64,000 nucleotides of DNA from Candidatus Kinetoplastibacterium desouzaii TCC079E (GTDB taxonomy: Bacteria; Pseudomonadota; Gammaproteobacteria; Burkholderiales; Burkholderiaceae_B): NCBI RefSeq assembly GCF_000340795.1, contig NC_020294.1, positions 248,001-312,000 of the forward strand, in the 5' to 3' direction. Under the pieces are notes generated by a model. The model did not search any database. It was not told the DNA's origin and saw nothing but the letters and a program-made list of their open reading frames with translations. The position numbers and the translations under genes are program-made. How positions within the stretch are numbered: the first letter of the stretch is position 1; the number at the start of each line of letters is the position of its first letter. Shown piece by piece: positions 28,822-37,854 of the stretch.

Positions 28822-29642
28822 TATGATCTCAATAAATCATTTATACTTGTTTTAGCTCTTGTTTTAGCGTCAACTCTTTTAACAATAACAGCACAAGCTA
28901 GGCTATATGTACCGTCAGAAGAAGGAATTGACCCAGGAACGACTACTGAGCCTGATGGGATTCTTCCATATGTAACTTTATTAGTAGATCTATCTAATAT
29001 CTTTGTGCTTTGAGATAGGAAGACACCCATTGCTAAAACAGAATTTTCTTCTACCACTACTCCTTCTACTACTTCTGATCTTGCTCCTATAAAGCAATTA
29101 TCTTCTATAATTGTTGGATTAGCTTGCAATGGTTCTAGAACACCACCTATTCCCACTCCGCCAGATAAATGTACATTTTTTCCTATTTGAGCACATGATC
29201 CAACAGTTGCCCATGTATCAACCATTGTTCCTTCACCTATATATGCTCCTATATTAACGTAAGAGGGCATAAGTACCACATTGTTTCCTATGAATGCTCC
29301 TTTTCTAGCTATTGCATTAGGAACAACTCTATATCCTCCATTTTTAAATTGGTTATCATCAAACTCGTTAAACTTTAAAGGTACTTTATCGTAAAATATT
29401 AATGGAGATTTACCAATTGTTTGATTTTCTTTAATTCTAAAAGATAGTAAAACAGCTTTCTTTATCCATTGGTGTGTGATCCACTCACCATCTATTTTTT
29501 CTGCTACTCTAATAGAGCCAGAGTCTAATAAATTTATAACCTTTTCAATGGTTTCTTTAACTTCTTTTGATACGCTAGAAGGTGAAATATTATTTCTATT
29601 TTCCCAGGAATCTTCTATTTTGTGTTGTATATCTAAGTTCAT
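28821..29642 (-). CDS. dapD: Tetrahydrodipicolinate N-succinyltransferase
   Basis: DapD succinylates tetrahydrodipicolinate in the succinylase route to DAP. The central part is a left-handed beta helix of hexapeptide repeats, seen as [20 protein letters not shown] and [20 protein letters not shown]-type stretches. The N-terminal helical domain includes [12 protein letters not shown]. At 273 residues it is full length. It lies between dapC and dapE on the minus strand. Confidence 0.95.
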   Translation of the reverse strand: MNLDIQHKIEDSWENRNNISPSSVSKEVKETIEKVINLLDSGSIRVAEKIDGEWITHQWIKKAVLLSFRIKENQTIGKSPLIFYDKVPLKFNEFDDNQFKNGGYRVVPNAIARKGAFIGNNVVLMPSYVNIGAYIGEGTMVDTWATVGSCAQIGKNVHLSGGVGIGGVLEPLQANPTIIEDNCFIGARSEVVEGVVVEENSVLAMGVFLSQSTKILDRSTNKVTYGRIPSGSVVVPGSIPSSDGTYSLACAVIVKRVDAKTRAKTSINDLLRS

Positions 29643-29665
29643 GTTATTTCTTTATTTAAGATTAG

Positions 29666-30865
29666 TTAATAATTGTTTTTTATAAATTCAGCAATTTTGT
29701 TAGCAGCTTCAGTACATTCTTTTAAAGACGAAACTAATGCTATTCTTATCATATTATCTCCAGGATTTATGCCCATGGATTTACGCGCTAGAAAACTTCC
29801 AGGAAGAACTGTTATTAAAGTATCCTCGAATAACTTGCGTGTGAATTCTTCATCTGAAACAGGAGTTTTTGCCCATAAATAAAAAGATGCTTGAGGTTTA
29901 TCTATATGCATTACCTTTTTAAGTATAGGAAACACACTTTCTATTTTATCATTATACAATTTACGATTTTCTTGTACATGTTTTTCATCCGACCATGCTG
30001 CTATGCTAGCTGCTGTTACCAAAGGACTCATAGCGCTTCCGTTGTAAGTCCTATAAAGAAGAAATTTGTTAATTATTTTAGCATCGCCAGCTACAAAGCC
30101 AGATCTTAATCCTGGCACATTTGATCTTTTGGATAAACTTGAAAATACAACTAAATTATTATAGTCCGTTAAATTTAGTAAATTTGCTGCTTCTAGTGCT
30201 CCTAGAGGAGGGTGTGATTCATCATAATATATTTCTGAATAACATTCATCTGAGGCTATTACAAAGTTGTATTTATTAGACAGATCAAAAATTTCTTTCC
30301 ACTCTTGTAGGTTTAGTACATTTCCTGCAGGATTTCCTGGTGAGCATACATATAACAATTGGGTTTTATTCCATACTTGTTCTGGGACATCGTTCCATTT
30401 ATAAGAAAAATTATTTTTTTGGTCTAAATTTACATAATAAGGTTCAGCTCCAGCTAATAGAGAAGCTCCTTCATAAATTTGATAAAAAGGATTAGGGCAA
30501 ATAACAACAGGATTAATTATAGAATTATTTATAACAATTTGTGCAAAAGAAAATAATGCTTCTCTTGAGCCAATGACAGGTAATATTTCGCTATCAGGAT
30601 TAACTTTAGTTTTGTTATATCGTTTTTCTATCCAATTAGCTATAGTTTCTCTTAATTTTTGATCTCCTTTTGTGGTAGGGTAATTTGATATACCAGATAT
30701 ATTATTAACAATTGCATTTTTAATTGTGTCTGGAGCTGGGTGTTTTGGTTCTCCAATTGATAGATTTATTGGTATGTGTTTGTTGTTTTTATTGTCAATA
30801 TTAGATAGCAAAACACGAAGTTTTTCGAATGGATATGGATTTAATTTATTTAATTTTAGATTCAT
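29666..30865 (-). CDS. dapC: Succinyldiaminopimelate aminotransferase
   Basis: DapC makes N-succinyl-DAP by transferring an amino group to succinyl-amino-ketopimelate. It is a fold-type I PLP enzyme: VVICPNPFYQIYEG, CSPGNPAGN (substrate Asn), ASDECYSEIYYDE (PLP-binding Asp and Tyr) and SSLSKRSNVPGLRSGF (Schiff-base Lys). The start is ATG 30865 (MNLKLNKLNPYPFEKL), giving 399 residues. The frame stays open upstream only because it runs antisense through the tRNA-Leu gene. Placement at the head of dapD-dapE separates it from general aspartate aminotransferases. Confidence 0.91.
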   Translation of the reverse strand: MNLKLNKLNPYPFEKLRVLLSNIDNKNNKHIPINLSIGEPKHPAPDTIKNAIVNNISGISNYPTTKGDQKLRETIANWIEKRYNKTKVNPDSEILPVIGSREALFSFAQIVINNSIINPVVICPNPFYQIYEGASLLAGAEPYYVNLDQKNNFSYKWNDVPEQVWNKTQLLYVCSPGNPAGNVLNLQEWKEIFDLSNKYNFVIASDECYSEIYYDESHPPLGALEAANLLNLTDYNNLVVFSSLSKRSNVPGLRSGFVAGDAKIINKFLLYRTYNGSAMSPLVTAASIAAWSDEKHVQENRKLYNDKIESVFPILKKVMHIDKPQASFYLWAKTPVSDEEFTRKLFEDTLITVLPGSFLARKSMGINPGDNMIRIALVSSLKECTEAANKIAEFIKNNY

Positions 30866-30888
30866 AGTTTTTTTTGTGAGCAAAATGA

Positions 30889-30894
30889 TATAAT
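30889..30894 (+). promoter_or_regulatory. -10 element for tRNA-Leu
   Basis: A consensus TATAAT lies 11 bases before the tRNA. A T-rich region sits about 18 bases upstream, but no clear TTGACA is visible. The divergent dapC start is 23 bases away. Confidence 0.5.
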
Positions 30895-30905
30895 ATACAC
30901 ATGTT

Positions 30906-30990
30906 GCGAAGGTGGCGAAATTGGTAGACGCACCAGGTTTAGGTCCTGGCGCCGAAAGGTGTATGGGTTCGAGTCCCCTCCTTCGCACCA
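30906..30990 (+). tRNA. tRNA-Leu (anticodon UAG)
   Basis: An 85-base class II tRNA with encoded CCA. Acceptor GCGAAGG pairs with CCTTCGC, anticodon stem CCAGG pairs with CCTGG around loop TTTAGGT (anticodon TAG), and a variable arm and GGTTCGAGT T arm follow. It reads CUN leucine codons. Confidence 0.96.
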
Positions 30991-31444
30991 TTAAGCGATT
31001 TGTTTGTCTTAATTCTTTATTGTAAACATAATTTATTTTATCGTACAGCTTATATTTATTAGTTTTTTTATAAAGATAATTTCTGTATAATGATTGATAG
31101 ATTTTGAGCTTATGTAATCTGAATTTATCATTTTGCTTTGAGAAATTATTTAAAGATTACATAGACTTTCAGGTCGTTTTTATTTTTTATTTTTTATTTT
31201 TTTTGGCTTTTAGTTATTATGTTAACATTCTGTTTTTTTATCTAAGTTTAGTTAATTGTTGTTTTATAGATACTAAATTTTAAGTATAGAAAATTTCAGT
31301 TTTTGTTAACACACGATCTCGTCTCAGGTGTTGAGATTTATCGTTCAGTACTTTGTGTCTTTTGGGCTATAGTTATTGTTCTATTATTCTCTCCTTGGTT
31401 GGTTGTGTATCGGCTATATGCCTATATCTCAAGGGAAATGCAAT
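30991..31444 (+). other. 454-base gap before the cold-shock gene: possible small RNA or long leader
   Basis: No protein gene is supported here. A consensus TATAAT is at 31086-31091 without a good -35. A perfect 10-bp inverted repeat follows (TATGTAATCT at 31111-31120 with AGATTACATA at 31154-31163), then an almost unbroken T tract at about 31177-31204. Farther down, TCTCA at 31322-31326 can pair with TGAGA at 31332-31336. The first half could be a short terminated RNA or the end of the tRNA transcript; the second half is probably the 5' leader of the cold-shock mRNA. Confidence 0.4.
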
Positions 31445-31654
31445 ATGTTGGAAACTGGTGTTGTTAAGTGGTTTAATACTGAAAAGGGATATGGTTTTAT
31501 TTCACCTGAGTCTGGTGGAAAAGATCTTTTTGTACATTTTTCAGAAATTCAAGGTACAGGTTTTAAGTCACTTGAGGAAAATCAGAGAGTAAGTTTTGTT
31601 GTAACTACAGGTCCAAAAGGTCTACAAGCTACAAAAATTCAAATTCTGCAATAG
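31445..31654 (+). CDS. Cold-shock domain protein
   Basis: A 69-residue single cold-shock domain with both RNA-binding motifs: KGYGFI (RNP1) and LFVHFSEI (RNP2). Such proteins bind single-stranded RNA or DNA and melt mRNA structure. ATG 31445 ([11 protein letters not shown]) has AAGGGA eight bases upstream and matches family starts; longer upstream frames have no family support. It has its own terminator and a long leader, as is common for csp genes. Which csp paralogue it is cannot be decided. Confidence 0.93.
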   Translation: MLETGVVKWFNTEKGYGFISPESGGKDLFVHFSEIQGTGFKSLEENQRVSFVVTTGPKGLQATKIQILQ

Positions 31655-31671
31655 TTTTTGTCTTTTATAAG

Positions 31672-31715
31672 AACCACTCTTTAATTTAAGGGAGTGGTTT
31701 TTTATTTTTTATTTA
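31672..31715 (+). terminator. Rho-independent terminator of the cold-shock gene
   Basis: AACCACTC at 31672-31679 pairs with GAGTGGTT at 31692-31699, extended by two wobble pairs, and is followed directly by a long T-rich run. This is one of the clearest terminators in the window. Confidence 0.8.
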
Positions 31716-31912
31716 TGTTTTTGTAAAATATTGGTGAAAATTATTTTCATCATACAAAAAGAATAATTTAATACATTATCAGGTCTTGATTAGCAAGATT
31801 ATTTTTTAAATATAAAGTTCTTGTTTAGTCTAGTCTTATTAAAATGATGGTATTTGGTTTTGAGGTTTGTAAAATATTATTTTTTTAACTATTATTTAGA
31901 TAGGTTTCTTAC

Positions 31913-33223
31913 ATGCATCCTGTTATTGAATCTCTTACTGGTGTAAAGCGCCGTGCTGTTCTAAAAGTGTCTGTTTCAGATGTTGACAATGAACTTAATA
32001 AAGAACTATTAAATTTATCTCGAACTACTAAAATATCTGGTTTTAGACCTGGTAAGGCTCCTCTAGATATTGTAAAACGTACATATGGAGCTAATGTTCG
32101 TCAAGATGTTATTAGTCGTCTAATAGGTGGTTCATTTGAGAAACTTTTAAAGGAAAATGATTTATCTATAGTGGGTTTTCCTAGTATTACTCCAGAAAAG
32201 ATTGAAGATAATCAATTTTTATCATTTGTAGCTGATTTTGAGGTTTATCCAAATATTTCTATTCCTGATTTTAGTTCTTTGAATATTAAAAAATACACAA
32301 GTAGTATTACTGATGATGATGTAAATAAAACATTAGATTTTCTGAGAAAACAAAAAGCTAGATTTGAGAAAAAAGATAATTATTGTGCATCTAATGGAGA
32401 TAAGGTTACTCTTAAATTTATTGGTACTATAGATGGAGAACCATTTAACGGTGGTAGCTCAGATTCATTTTCTTTTGTTTTGGGTAATAATCAATTGTTA
32501 TCTGATTTTGAGAATGCTGTTATTGGTATGAAATCAGGAGATAAAAAGATATTTAACCTTACATTCCCAGAGAATTATCATGATAATAAGGTTGCTGGTA
32601 AAACAGCAGAATTTTCTATAGAGATAATAGAAGTTCTAGAGAGTATTTTGCCAGATTTAAATGACGATTTTGCTAAATTATTTAGTAATGAAGATGGTTT
32701 TAATTTAGATAAATTAAAACTCAGTGTTCAATCAAGTATAGAAAGAGAAGTTGATATTCGTTTAAAAAATCGTAATAAAAGTAGTGTTATGAATGTTCTG
32801 TTAGAGAACATAGAATTTGAAGTGCCAGAATCATTAGTTAGTGCTGAGGTTCAAAATAGATTGAACATTTTGGGGCAGAAATTAAAGTCTCAGGGTAAAA
32901 ATATAGAGGATTTAAAAGATTTATCATATGATAAGATTTCGGAAGAATCAGCTAAAATGGTAAGATTTGGTCTTCTTATTTCAGATATAGCAAAGAAGAA
33001 TAATCTTTATGCCAATGATGAACAAATATTTAATTATGTGAATGATTTTGCTAAAAATTATGAAAATCAAGAGCAGTTTATTAATAATTTCTTATCAGAC
33101 AAGAATAAAAAGTCAGAAATTGAAGCCTTAGTTATTGAGAACAACGTGGTTGATCATGTATTGAGTTTAGCGGATGTTACTGAAGAAAATATAAGTTTTG
33201 AAACTTTGATGGGATTAGAATGA
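31913..33223 (+). CDS. tig: Trigger factor
   Basis: Trigger factor is the ribosome-bound chaperone that meets nascent chains at the exit tunnel. The N-terminal ribosome-binding signature GFRPGKAP is at residues about 44-51. The FKBP-like domain spans about 150-245 ([17 protein letters not shown]), and the rest is the helical C-terminal chaperone domain. At 436 residues it is full length. It overlaps clpP by four bases (ATGA), giving the classic tig-clpP-clpX-lon cluster. Confidence 0.94.
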   Translation: MHPVIESLTGVKRRAVLKVSVSDVDNELNKELLNLSRTTKISGFRPGKAPLDIVKRTYGANVRQDVISRLIGGSFEKLLKENDLSIVGFPSITPEKIEDNQFLSFVADFEVYPNISIPDFSSLNIKKYTSSITDDDVNKTLDFLRKQKARFEKKDNYCASNGDKVTLKFIGTIDGEPFNGGSSDSFSFVLGNNQLLSDFENAVIGMKSGDKKIFNLTFPENYHDNKVAGKTAEFSIEIIEVLESILPDLNDDFAKLFSNEDGFNLDKLKLSVQSSIEREVDIRLKNRNKSSVMNVLLENIEFEVPESLVSAEVQNRLNILGQKLKSQGKNIEDLKDLSYDKISEESAKMVRFGLLISDIAKKNNLYANDEQIFNYVNDFAKNYENQEQFINNFLSDKNKKSEIEALVIENNVVDHVLSLADVTEENISFETLMGLE

Positions 33224-33867
33224 TCAATAAGAGAGTATTTACAGACTATAGCAATTATTACAATAATAATAATTATAATATATCTTCTGGATATGTGCCT
33301 ATGGTTGTTGAAAGTTCGGGTAGAGGAGAAAGAGCTTATGATATATATTCTAGATTATTAAAAGAAAGAATTATTTTTTTAGTTGGTCCTATTGATGACA
33401 ATATTGCTAATTTAGTCGTTGCTCAAATGCTTTTCCTGGAATCTGAAGATCCCAATAAAGATATTAATATATATATTAATTCTCCAGGTGGTTCTATATA
33501 TGCTGGAATGGCTATTTTTGATACTATGATGTTTGTAAAGCCAGATGTGTCTACTATATGTATAGGACTAGCTGCTAGCATGGGAGCCTTTTTGTTATCT
33601 GCTGGTAAGAAGGGTAAGCGTTTTAGTTTACCTAATTCTTCAATAATGATACATCAGCCATCTGGAGGAGCTAATGGTCAGGCTACTGACATACAGATTC
33701 ACGCTAAAGAAATTCTAAGACTTAAAAATAGATTAAATTTTATTATGTCAGAAAATACAGGTAAAAGCATAGAAGAAATATCTGAAGATACAGATCGTGA
33801 TAACTTTATGTCTGCTGAAGAGGCTTTGTCTTATGGGTTAATAGATATGGTTGTGGCTTCTCGTTGA
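33220..33867 (+). CDS. clpP: ATP-dependent Clp protease proteolytic subunit
   Basis: ClpP forms the double-ring serine protease chamber fed by ClpX. The catalytic Ser is in [11 protein letters not shown], the His in IMIHQPSGG, and the Asp in the [12 protein letters not shown] region. At 215 residues it is a normal size. The first ~20 residues are unusually rich in Asn and Tyr (an NYYNNNNYN run); this falls in the propeptide region that is usually removed on maturation. The overlap with tig suggests coupled translation. Confidence 0.95.
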   Translation: MINKRVFTDYSNYYNNNNYNISSGYVPMVVESSGRGERAYDIYSRLLKERIIFLVGPIDDNIANLVVAQMLFLESEDPNKDINIYINSPGGSIYAGMAIFDTMMFVKPDVSTICIGLAASMGAFLLSAGKKGKRFSLPNSSIMIHQPSGGANGQATDIQIHAKEILRLKNRLNFIMSENTGKSIEEISEDTDRDNFMSAEEALSYGLIDMVVASR

Positions 33868-33885
33868 GTCTCATCTTAGTTTGTT

Positions 33886-33911
33886 TGTTTTTGTAAATAA
33901 AAACATTTTTA
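33886..33911 (+). terminator. AT-only hairpin between clpP and clpX
   Basis: TGTTTTT at 33886-33892 pairs with AAAAACA at 33899-33905 around a six-base loop, then a T-run. It could reduce readthrough into clpX. The stem has one G-C pair, so it is weak. Confidence 0.33.
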
Positions 33912-33944
33912 AAATTTTAATAAAACTCTTAGAGATATATTCTT

Positions 33945-35222
33945 ATGTCAGGAAATAATAATTCATATAATTCAGATAATGAGTTTTGTTCTTTTTGTGG
34001 TAGAAATAAAAGAGAAGTTGGCAGGCTTTTGTTAGGGCCATCTTCGTTATTTATTTGTAATGAATGTGTAGATGAATGTAGTAAACTTATATTAGAAGAT
34101 CATGGTAATTATAATAAATCTTCAGAATCAAAAGAATTTTTTAAGAATATTTCCACTCCAAGTAAGATTAAAGAATTTTTAGATAGTTATATTATAGGTC
34201 AAGAAGTTCCTAAACGTATTTTATCTGTTGCTGTATATAATCACTATAAACGTCTTGCTTATTCTTTTGAAAATGATAATAAAGATGATATTGAATTAGT
34301 AAAAAGTAATGTTTTATTAATAGGACCTACTGGATCTGGGAAGACTTTATTAGGGCAGGTTTTGTCTCGTTTTTTAGATGTTCCTTTTGTAATTGCTGAT
34401 GCTACTACATTAACAGAAGCTGGTTATGTTGGAGATGATGTAGAAAATATCTTGCATAAATTACTTCAAAGTTGTGATTTTAATATAGAAAAAGCTGAGA
34501 GAGGTATTGTTTTTATTGACGAAATAGATAAAATATCTCGCAAATCAGAAAATGTTTCTATTACTAGAGATGTTTCTGGAGAGGGTGTTCAACAGGCTTT
34601 ATTGAAAATTATTGAGGGTACAACAGCATCTGTTCCTGCTAAAGGTGGTAGAAAGAATCCTAACCAAGATTTTATACATATTAATACAAGTAATATATTA
34701 TTTATAGTAGGTGGTGCTTTTGATGGTATTAAAAAGATTATTCTAGATAGAAAAGATAAATCGAGAATTGGTTTTCATGTGTCTATTTTTGATCATGATA
34801 TTAAATCAAGTAATTGTTTATTTGAGGATATCGAGCCAGATGATCTTATAAAATTTGGTTTGATACCAGAGCTTGTAGGTAGATTGCCTATCATATCTTC
34901 ATTAAAAGATTTAGATGAAAATGATTTGGTAAGAGTTTTAAAAGAACCAAAAAATGCTTTAATAAAGCAATACCAGAAAATATTTTCTATGGATGGTGTT
35001 GATCTTGAATTTACAGATAAATCGCTAATTGCTATTGCTAGAAAGTCTTTAGAACGTAAAACTGGTGCTCGTGGGTTGAGATCTGTTATTGAAAATGTTT
35101 TATTTGATACAATGTACAGTATTCCAGATAATCATAATGTATCTAAAGTTATTGTGGACACTATAGAAGCCTCTGATGAGGTAAAGGTCATTGTTTTAGA
35201 TAAAGATAACGATAGTAGATAG
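33945..35222 (+). CDS. clpX: Clp protease ATPase subunit
   Basis: ClpX is the AAA+ unfoldase that recognises tagged substrates and feeds ClpP. The N-terminal zinc-binding domain has CSFC and CNEC Cys pairs. Walker A is GPTGSGKT (about residues 125-132), the pore loop is GYVG, Walker B is VFIDEIDKI, and a C-terminal sensor 2 region has KTGARGLR. At 425 residues it is full length. It follows clpP by 77 bases and precedes lon. Confidence 0.96.
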   Translation: MSGNNNSYNSDNEFCSFCGRNKREVGRLLLGPSSLFICNECVDECSKLILEDHGNYNKSSESKEFFKNISTPSKIKEFLDSYIIGQEVPKRILSVAVYNHYKRLAYSFENDNKDDIELVKSNVLLIGPTGSGKTLLGQVLSRFLDVPFVIADATTLTEAGYVGDDVENILHKLLQSCDFNIEKAERGIVFIDEIDKISRKSENVSITRDVSGEGVQQALLKIIEGTTASVPAKGGRKNPNQDFIHINTSNILFIVGGAFDGIKKIILDRKDKSRIGFHVSIFDHDIKSSNCLFEDIEPDDLIKFGLIPELVGRLPIISSLKDLDENDLVRVLKEPKNALIKQYQKIFSMDGVDLEFTDKSLIAIARKSLERKTGARGLRSVIENVLFDTMYSIPDNHNVSKVIVDTIEASDEVKVIVLDKDNDSR

Positions 35223-35364
35223 TTATATAATATTGTAGTATAAATCTAGTAGACGGAAATTTCTTTTTATAATGATATTGAATTGTTAATTATTGATACC
35301 AAATAGTATCTATCTTCTTAGATATTATTTTAACGATTATTCCTATTAAATAGAGGATTTGCTT

Positions 35365-37785
35365 ATGTCTGCAAGCCAGACTGTTCTTTCTGAATCAGTT
35401 TATTTACCTTTGTTACCGCTTAGAGATGTGGTTGTTTTTCCTTATATGACCATTCCCTTATTTGTTGGTAGATCTCGCTCTATCCGTGCTCTTGAGATAG
35501 CAATGGAAAGTGATAAAAATGTTGTCCTTGTTGCTCAGAAATCAGCTGGTAAAGATGATCCTAATTCTAGCGATTTATACGATGTTGGTTGTGTAGCAAA
35601 TGTTTTACAGATGTTAAAATTACCAGATGGAACTGTGAAAGTTCTAGTTGAAGGTGTAAGAAGAGTTATCATTAATTCTGTAGAGGAAACTGATACACAT
35701 TTTATGTGTAACATAAATTATATAGAGAATGCTTGCAGTGCTTCTAATATTGAAATTGAAGCTTTAAGACGTGCTCTTATGGATCAGTTTGATCAATATA
35801 TAAAACTCAATAAAAAAATTCCAGCAGAAATCATAACTTCAATATCAGAAATAAGTGATATTTATCGTTTTGTCGATACTCTTTCATCTCATCTTCCTAT
35901 TAAACTAGAATACAAACAACGTATTTTAGAAATGAGCTCATTAATTGAGAGGATAGAATTCTTATTGTCCCAAATAGATAATGAGATTGAAATTCTACAA
36001 GTAGAAAAGAAAATCAAAACTCGCATCAAAAAACAAATGGAAAAAAGCCAAAAGGATTATTATCTTAATGAGCAATTTAAAGCCATTCAAAAAGAGCTTG
36101 GTGAGGGAGATGATATTTCTGGTTTGGAAGAACTAGAAAAAAAGATTATTTCTAGTCATATATCTAAAGAAGCACGTAAGAAAGTAGAAGCAGAATTTTC
36201 TAAATTAAAAATGATGTCCCCAATGTCAGCAGAGGCAAATGTAGTAAGAAATTATATTGAGACTGTTGTTAATTTACCTTGGAAAAAGAAGAGTAAAATA
36301 AATCTTGACATAAGGCATGCTGAAAATTCTTTAGATTGTGATCATTACGGTTTAGATAAGGTAAAAGAGCGTATTTTAGAATATTTAGCTGTTCAAAAAA
36401 GGGTTCATAAAATAAAGGCTCCTATTTTGTGTTTAGTAGGTCCTCCAGGTGTAGGGAAAACTTCATTAGGTCAATCTATAGCTAAAGCAACTAATCGCAA
36501 ATTTGTTAGAATGGCTTTAGGAGGAGTAAGAGATGAAGCCGAGATTAGAGGTCACCGTCGTACTTACATAGGATCTATGCCAGGTAAAATATTACAAAGT
36601 TTATCTAAGTCTGGTGTTCGTAATCCTTTATTTTTACTTGATGAAATTGATAAGATAGGTATGGATTTTAGAGGAGATCCGGCTTCAGCTTTGTTGGAAG
36701 TTTTAGATCCAGAGCAAAATAATACTTTTCAAGATCACTATATTGAGATAGATTTTGATCTTTCAGATGTTATGTTTGTTGCTACAAGTAATACAATGAA
36801 TATACCACCTGCTTTATTAGATCGTATGGAGGTTATAAATTTATCTGGATATACTGAATATGAAAAATTATATATAGCTAAGAATCATTTAATTCCTAAG
36901 CTTTTTAAAAGCAATGGTTTATCTCTAGAAGAGTTGGAAATAAAAGATTCTGCTTTAACAGACATAATACGTTACTATACTAGAGAAGCTGGTGTTAGAT
37001 CATTAGAAAGGGAAATTAGTAAAATTTGTAGAAAGATAGTTAAATTATTTTTACAACAAGAAGAAAGTGGTAGTTATTCTAAATCTATTTTAGTAGTTAA
37101 TTCTGAGAATTTAGATAAATATCTTGGAGTTCGTCGTTATGATTTTGGTTTAACGCAAAAAGAGAATAGAATAGGACAAGTTACTGGATTAGCTTGGACA
37201 CAAGTTGGTGGTGATTTGTTAACCATTGAAGTTGTTGATTTATATGGCAAAGGTGGTATATTACGTACTGGTTCTTTAGGTGATGTTATGAAAGAATCTG
37301 TAGATACTGCACGTACTGTAGTTAAAGCTAGATTAGGTTCTCTGGGGCTTTCTGAAGATTTTTTTGATAAAAGAGATATACACGTACATTTTCCTGAAGG
37401 GGCTACTCCCAAAGATGGTCCATCAGCTGGTATAGCAATAGTGACTGCTATGGCTTCTTCTCTATCTAATATTCCTGTAAGATCAGATGTTGCTATGACA
37501 GGAGAGATCACTTTACGTGGAGAAGTCCTAGCTATAGGTGGATTAAAAGAAAAATTATTAGCTGCTCATTCTGGTGGAGTTAAAGTTGTTATTATTCCAG
37601 AAGATAATGTTAGAGATTTAACTGATATTCCAGATATTGTGAAAGAAAATCTTGAAATAGTTCCAGTTAGATGGATAGATAAAGTTCTGGATATTGCTTT
37701 GGAAAAAAAACCCAGAGCGTTATCAAAAATAAAATCATCTAAAAGAATCAATGACTCTAAAGATGGAATTAGCTTGAAACATTAA
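35365..37785 (+). CDS. lon: Lon ATP-dependent protease
   Basis: Lon degrades misfolded and regulatory proteins. The N-terminal substrate domain covers about residues 10-200, Walker A is GPPGVGKTS, Walker B is LFLLDEIDK, and the C-terminal protease domain carries the catalytic Ser in PKDGPSAG and Lys in GGLKEKLLAA. The ATG at 35365 (MSASQTVL) has AGAGGA eight bases upstream; a TTG two codons earlier is less likely. The 806 residues are normal. It converges with tyrB across a strong inverted repeat. Confidence 0.96.
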   Translation: MSASQTVLSESVYLPLLPLRDVVVFPYMTIPLFVGRSRSIRALEIAMESDKNVVLVAQKSAGKDDPNSSDLYDVGCVANVLQMLKLPDGTVKVLVEGVRRVIINSVEETDTHFMCNINYIENACSASNIEIEALRRALMDQFDQYIKLNKKIPAEIITSISEISDIYRFVDTLSSHLPIKLEYKQRILEMSSLIERIEFLLSQIDNEIEILQVEKKIKTRIKKQMEKSQKDYYLNEQFKAIQKELGEGDDISGLEELEKKIISSHISKEARKKVEAEFSKLKMMSPMSAEANVVRNYIETVVNLPWKKKSKINLDIRHAENSLDCDHYGLDKVKERILEYLAVQKRVHKIKAPILCLVGPPGVGKTSLGQSIAKATNRKFVRMALGGVRDEAEIRGHRRTYIGSMPGKILQSLSKSGVRNPLFLLDEIDKIGMDFRGDPASALLEVLDPEQNNTFQDHYIEIDFDLSDVMFVATSNTMNIPPALLDRMEVINLSGYTEYEKLYIAKNHLIPKLFKSNGLSLEELEIKDSALTDIIRYYTREAGVRSLEREISKICRKIVKLFLQQEESGSYSKSILVVNSENLDKYLGVRRYDFGLTQKENRIGQVTGLAWTQVGGDLLTIEVVDLYGKGGILRTGSLGDVMKESVDTARTVVKARLGSLGLSEDFFDKRDIHVHFPEGATPKDGPSAGIAIVTAMASSLSNIPVRSDVAMTGEITLRGEVLAIGGLKEKLLAAHSGGVKVVIIPEDNVRDLTDIPDIVKENLEIVPVRWIDKVLDIALEKKPRALSKIKSSKRINDSKDGISLKH

Positions 37786-37792
37786 TTTATTT

Positions 37793-37843
37793 ATTCAGTC
37801 TTTAATTATTAGTGTTATAAATACTAATTTATAAAGACTGAAT
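37793..37843. terminator. Bidirectional terminator between lon and tyrB
   Basis: A perfect 12-bp stem (37793-37804 with 37832-37843) encloses a second 6-bp stem (ATTAGT at 37808-37813 with ACTAAT at 37823-37828), separated by a 3x3 internal loop. It fills the gap between the convergent lon and tyrB genes. T-tracts on either side are weak. Confidence 0.65.
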
Positions 37844-37854
37844 ATTTTAATATT

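Noticed and set aside
29673-30109. Open frames antisense to dapC, one with hydrophobic residues
   Set aside because: Produced by AT-rich codon use on the opposite strand; dapC is complete.
30866-30991. Upstream extension of dapC through the tRNA-Leu gene
   Set aside because: The extra residues are the antisense translation of the tRNA, and ATG 30865 gives the normal family start.
31177-31204. T-rich tandem repeat as a microsatellite or phase-variable tract
   Set aside because: It is not in or next to a promoter with known spacing, and homopolymer-like T tracts are common in this genome.
30991-31444. 6S, 4.5S SRP RNA, tmRNA or RNase P RNA in the largest gene-free gap
   Set aside because: None of the conserved motifs of these RNAs was recognised; the region is mostly T-rich.
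31353-31592. Open frames overlapping the cold-shock gene and its leader
   Set aside because: They lie in other frames or upstream of the cold-shock domain; only [11 protein letters not shown] onward matches the family.
37137-37511. 124-residue open frame antisense to the lon protease domain
   Set aside because: No start signal or homology; lon is intact in this stretch.
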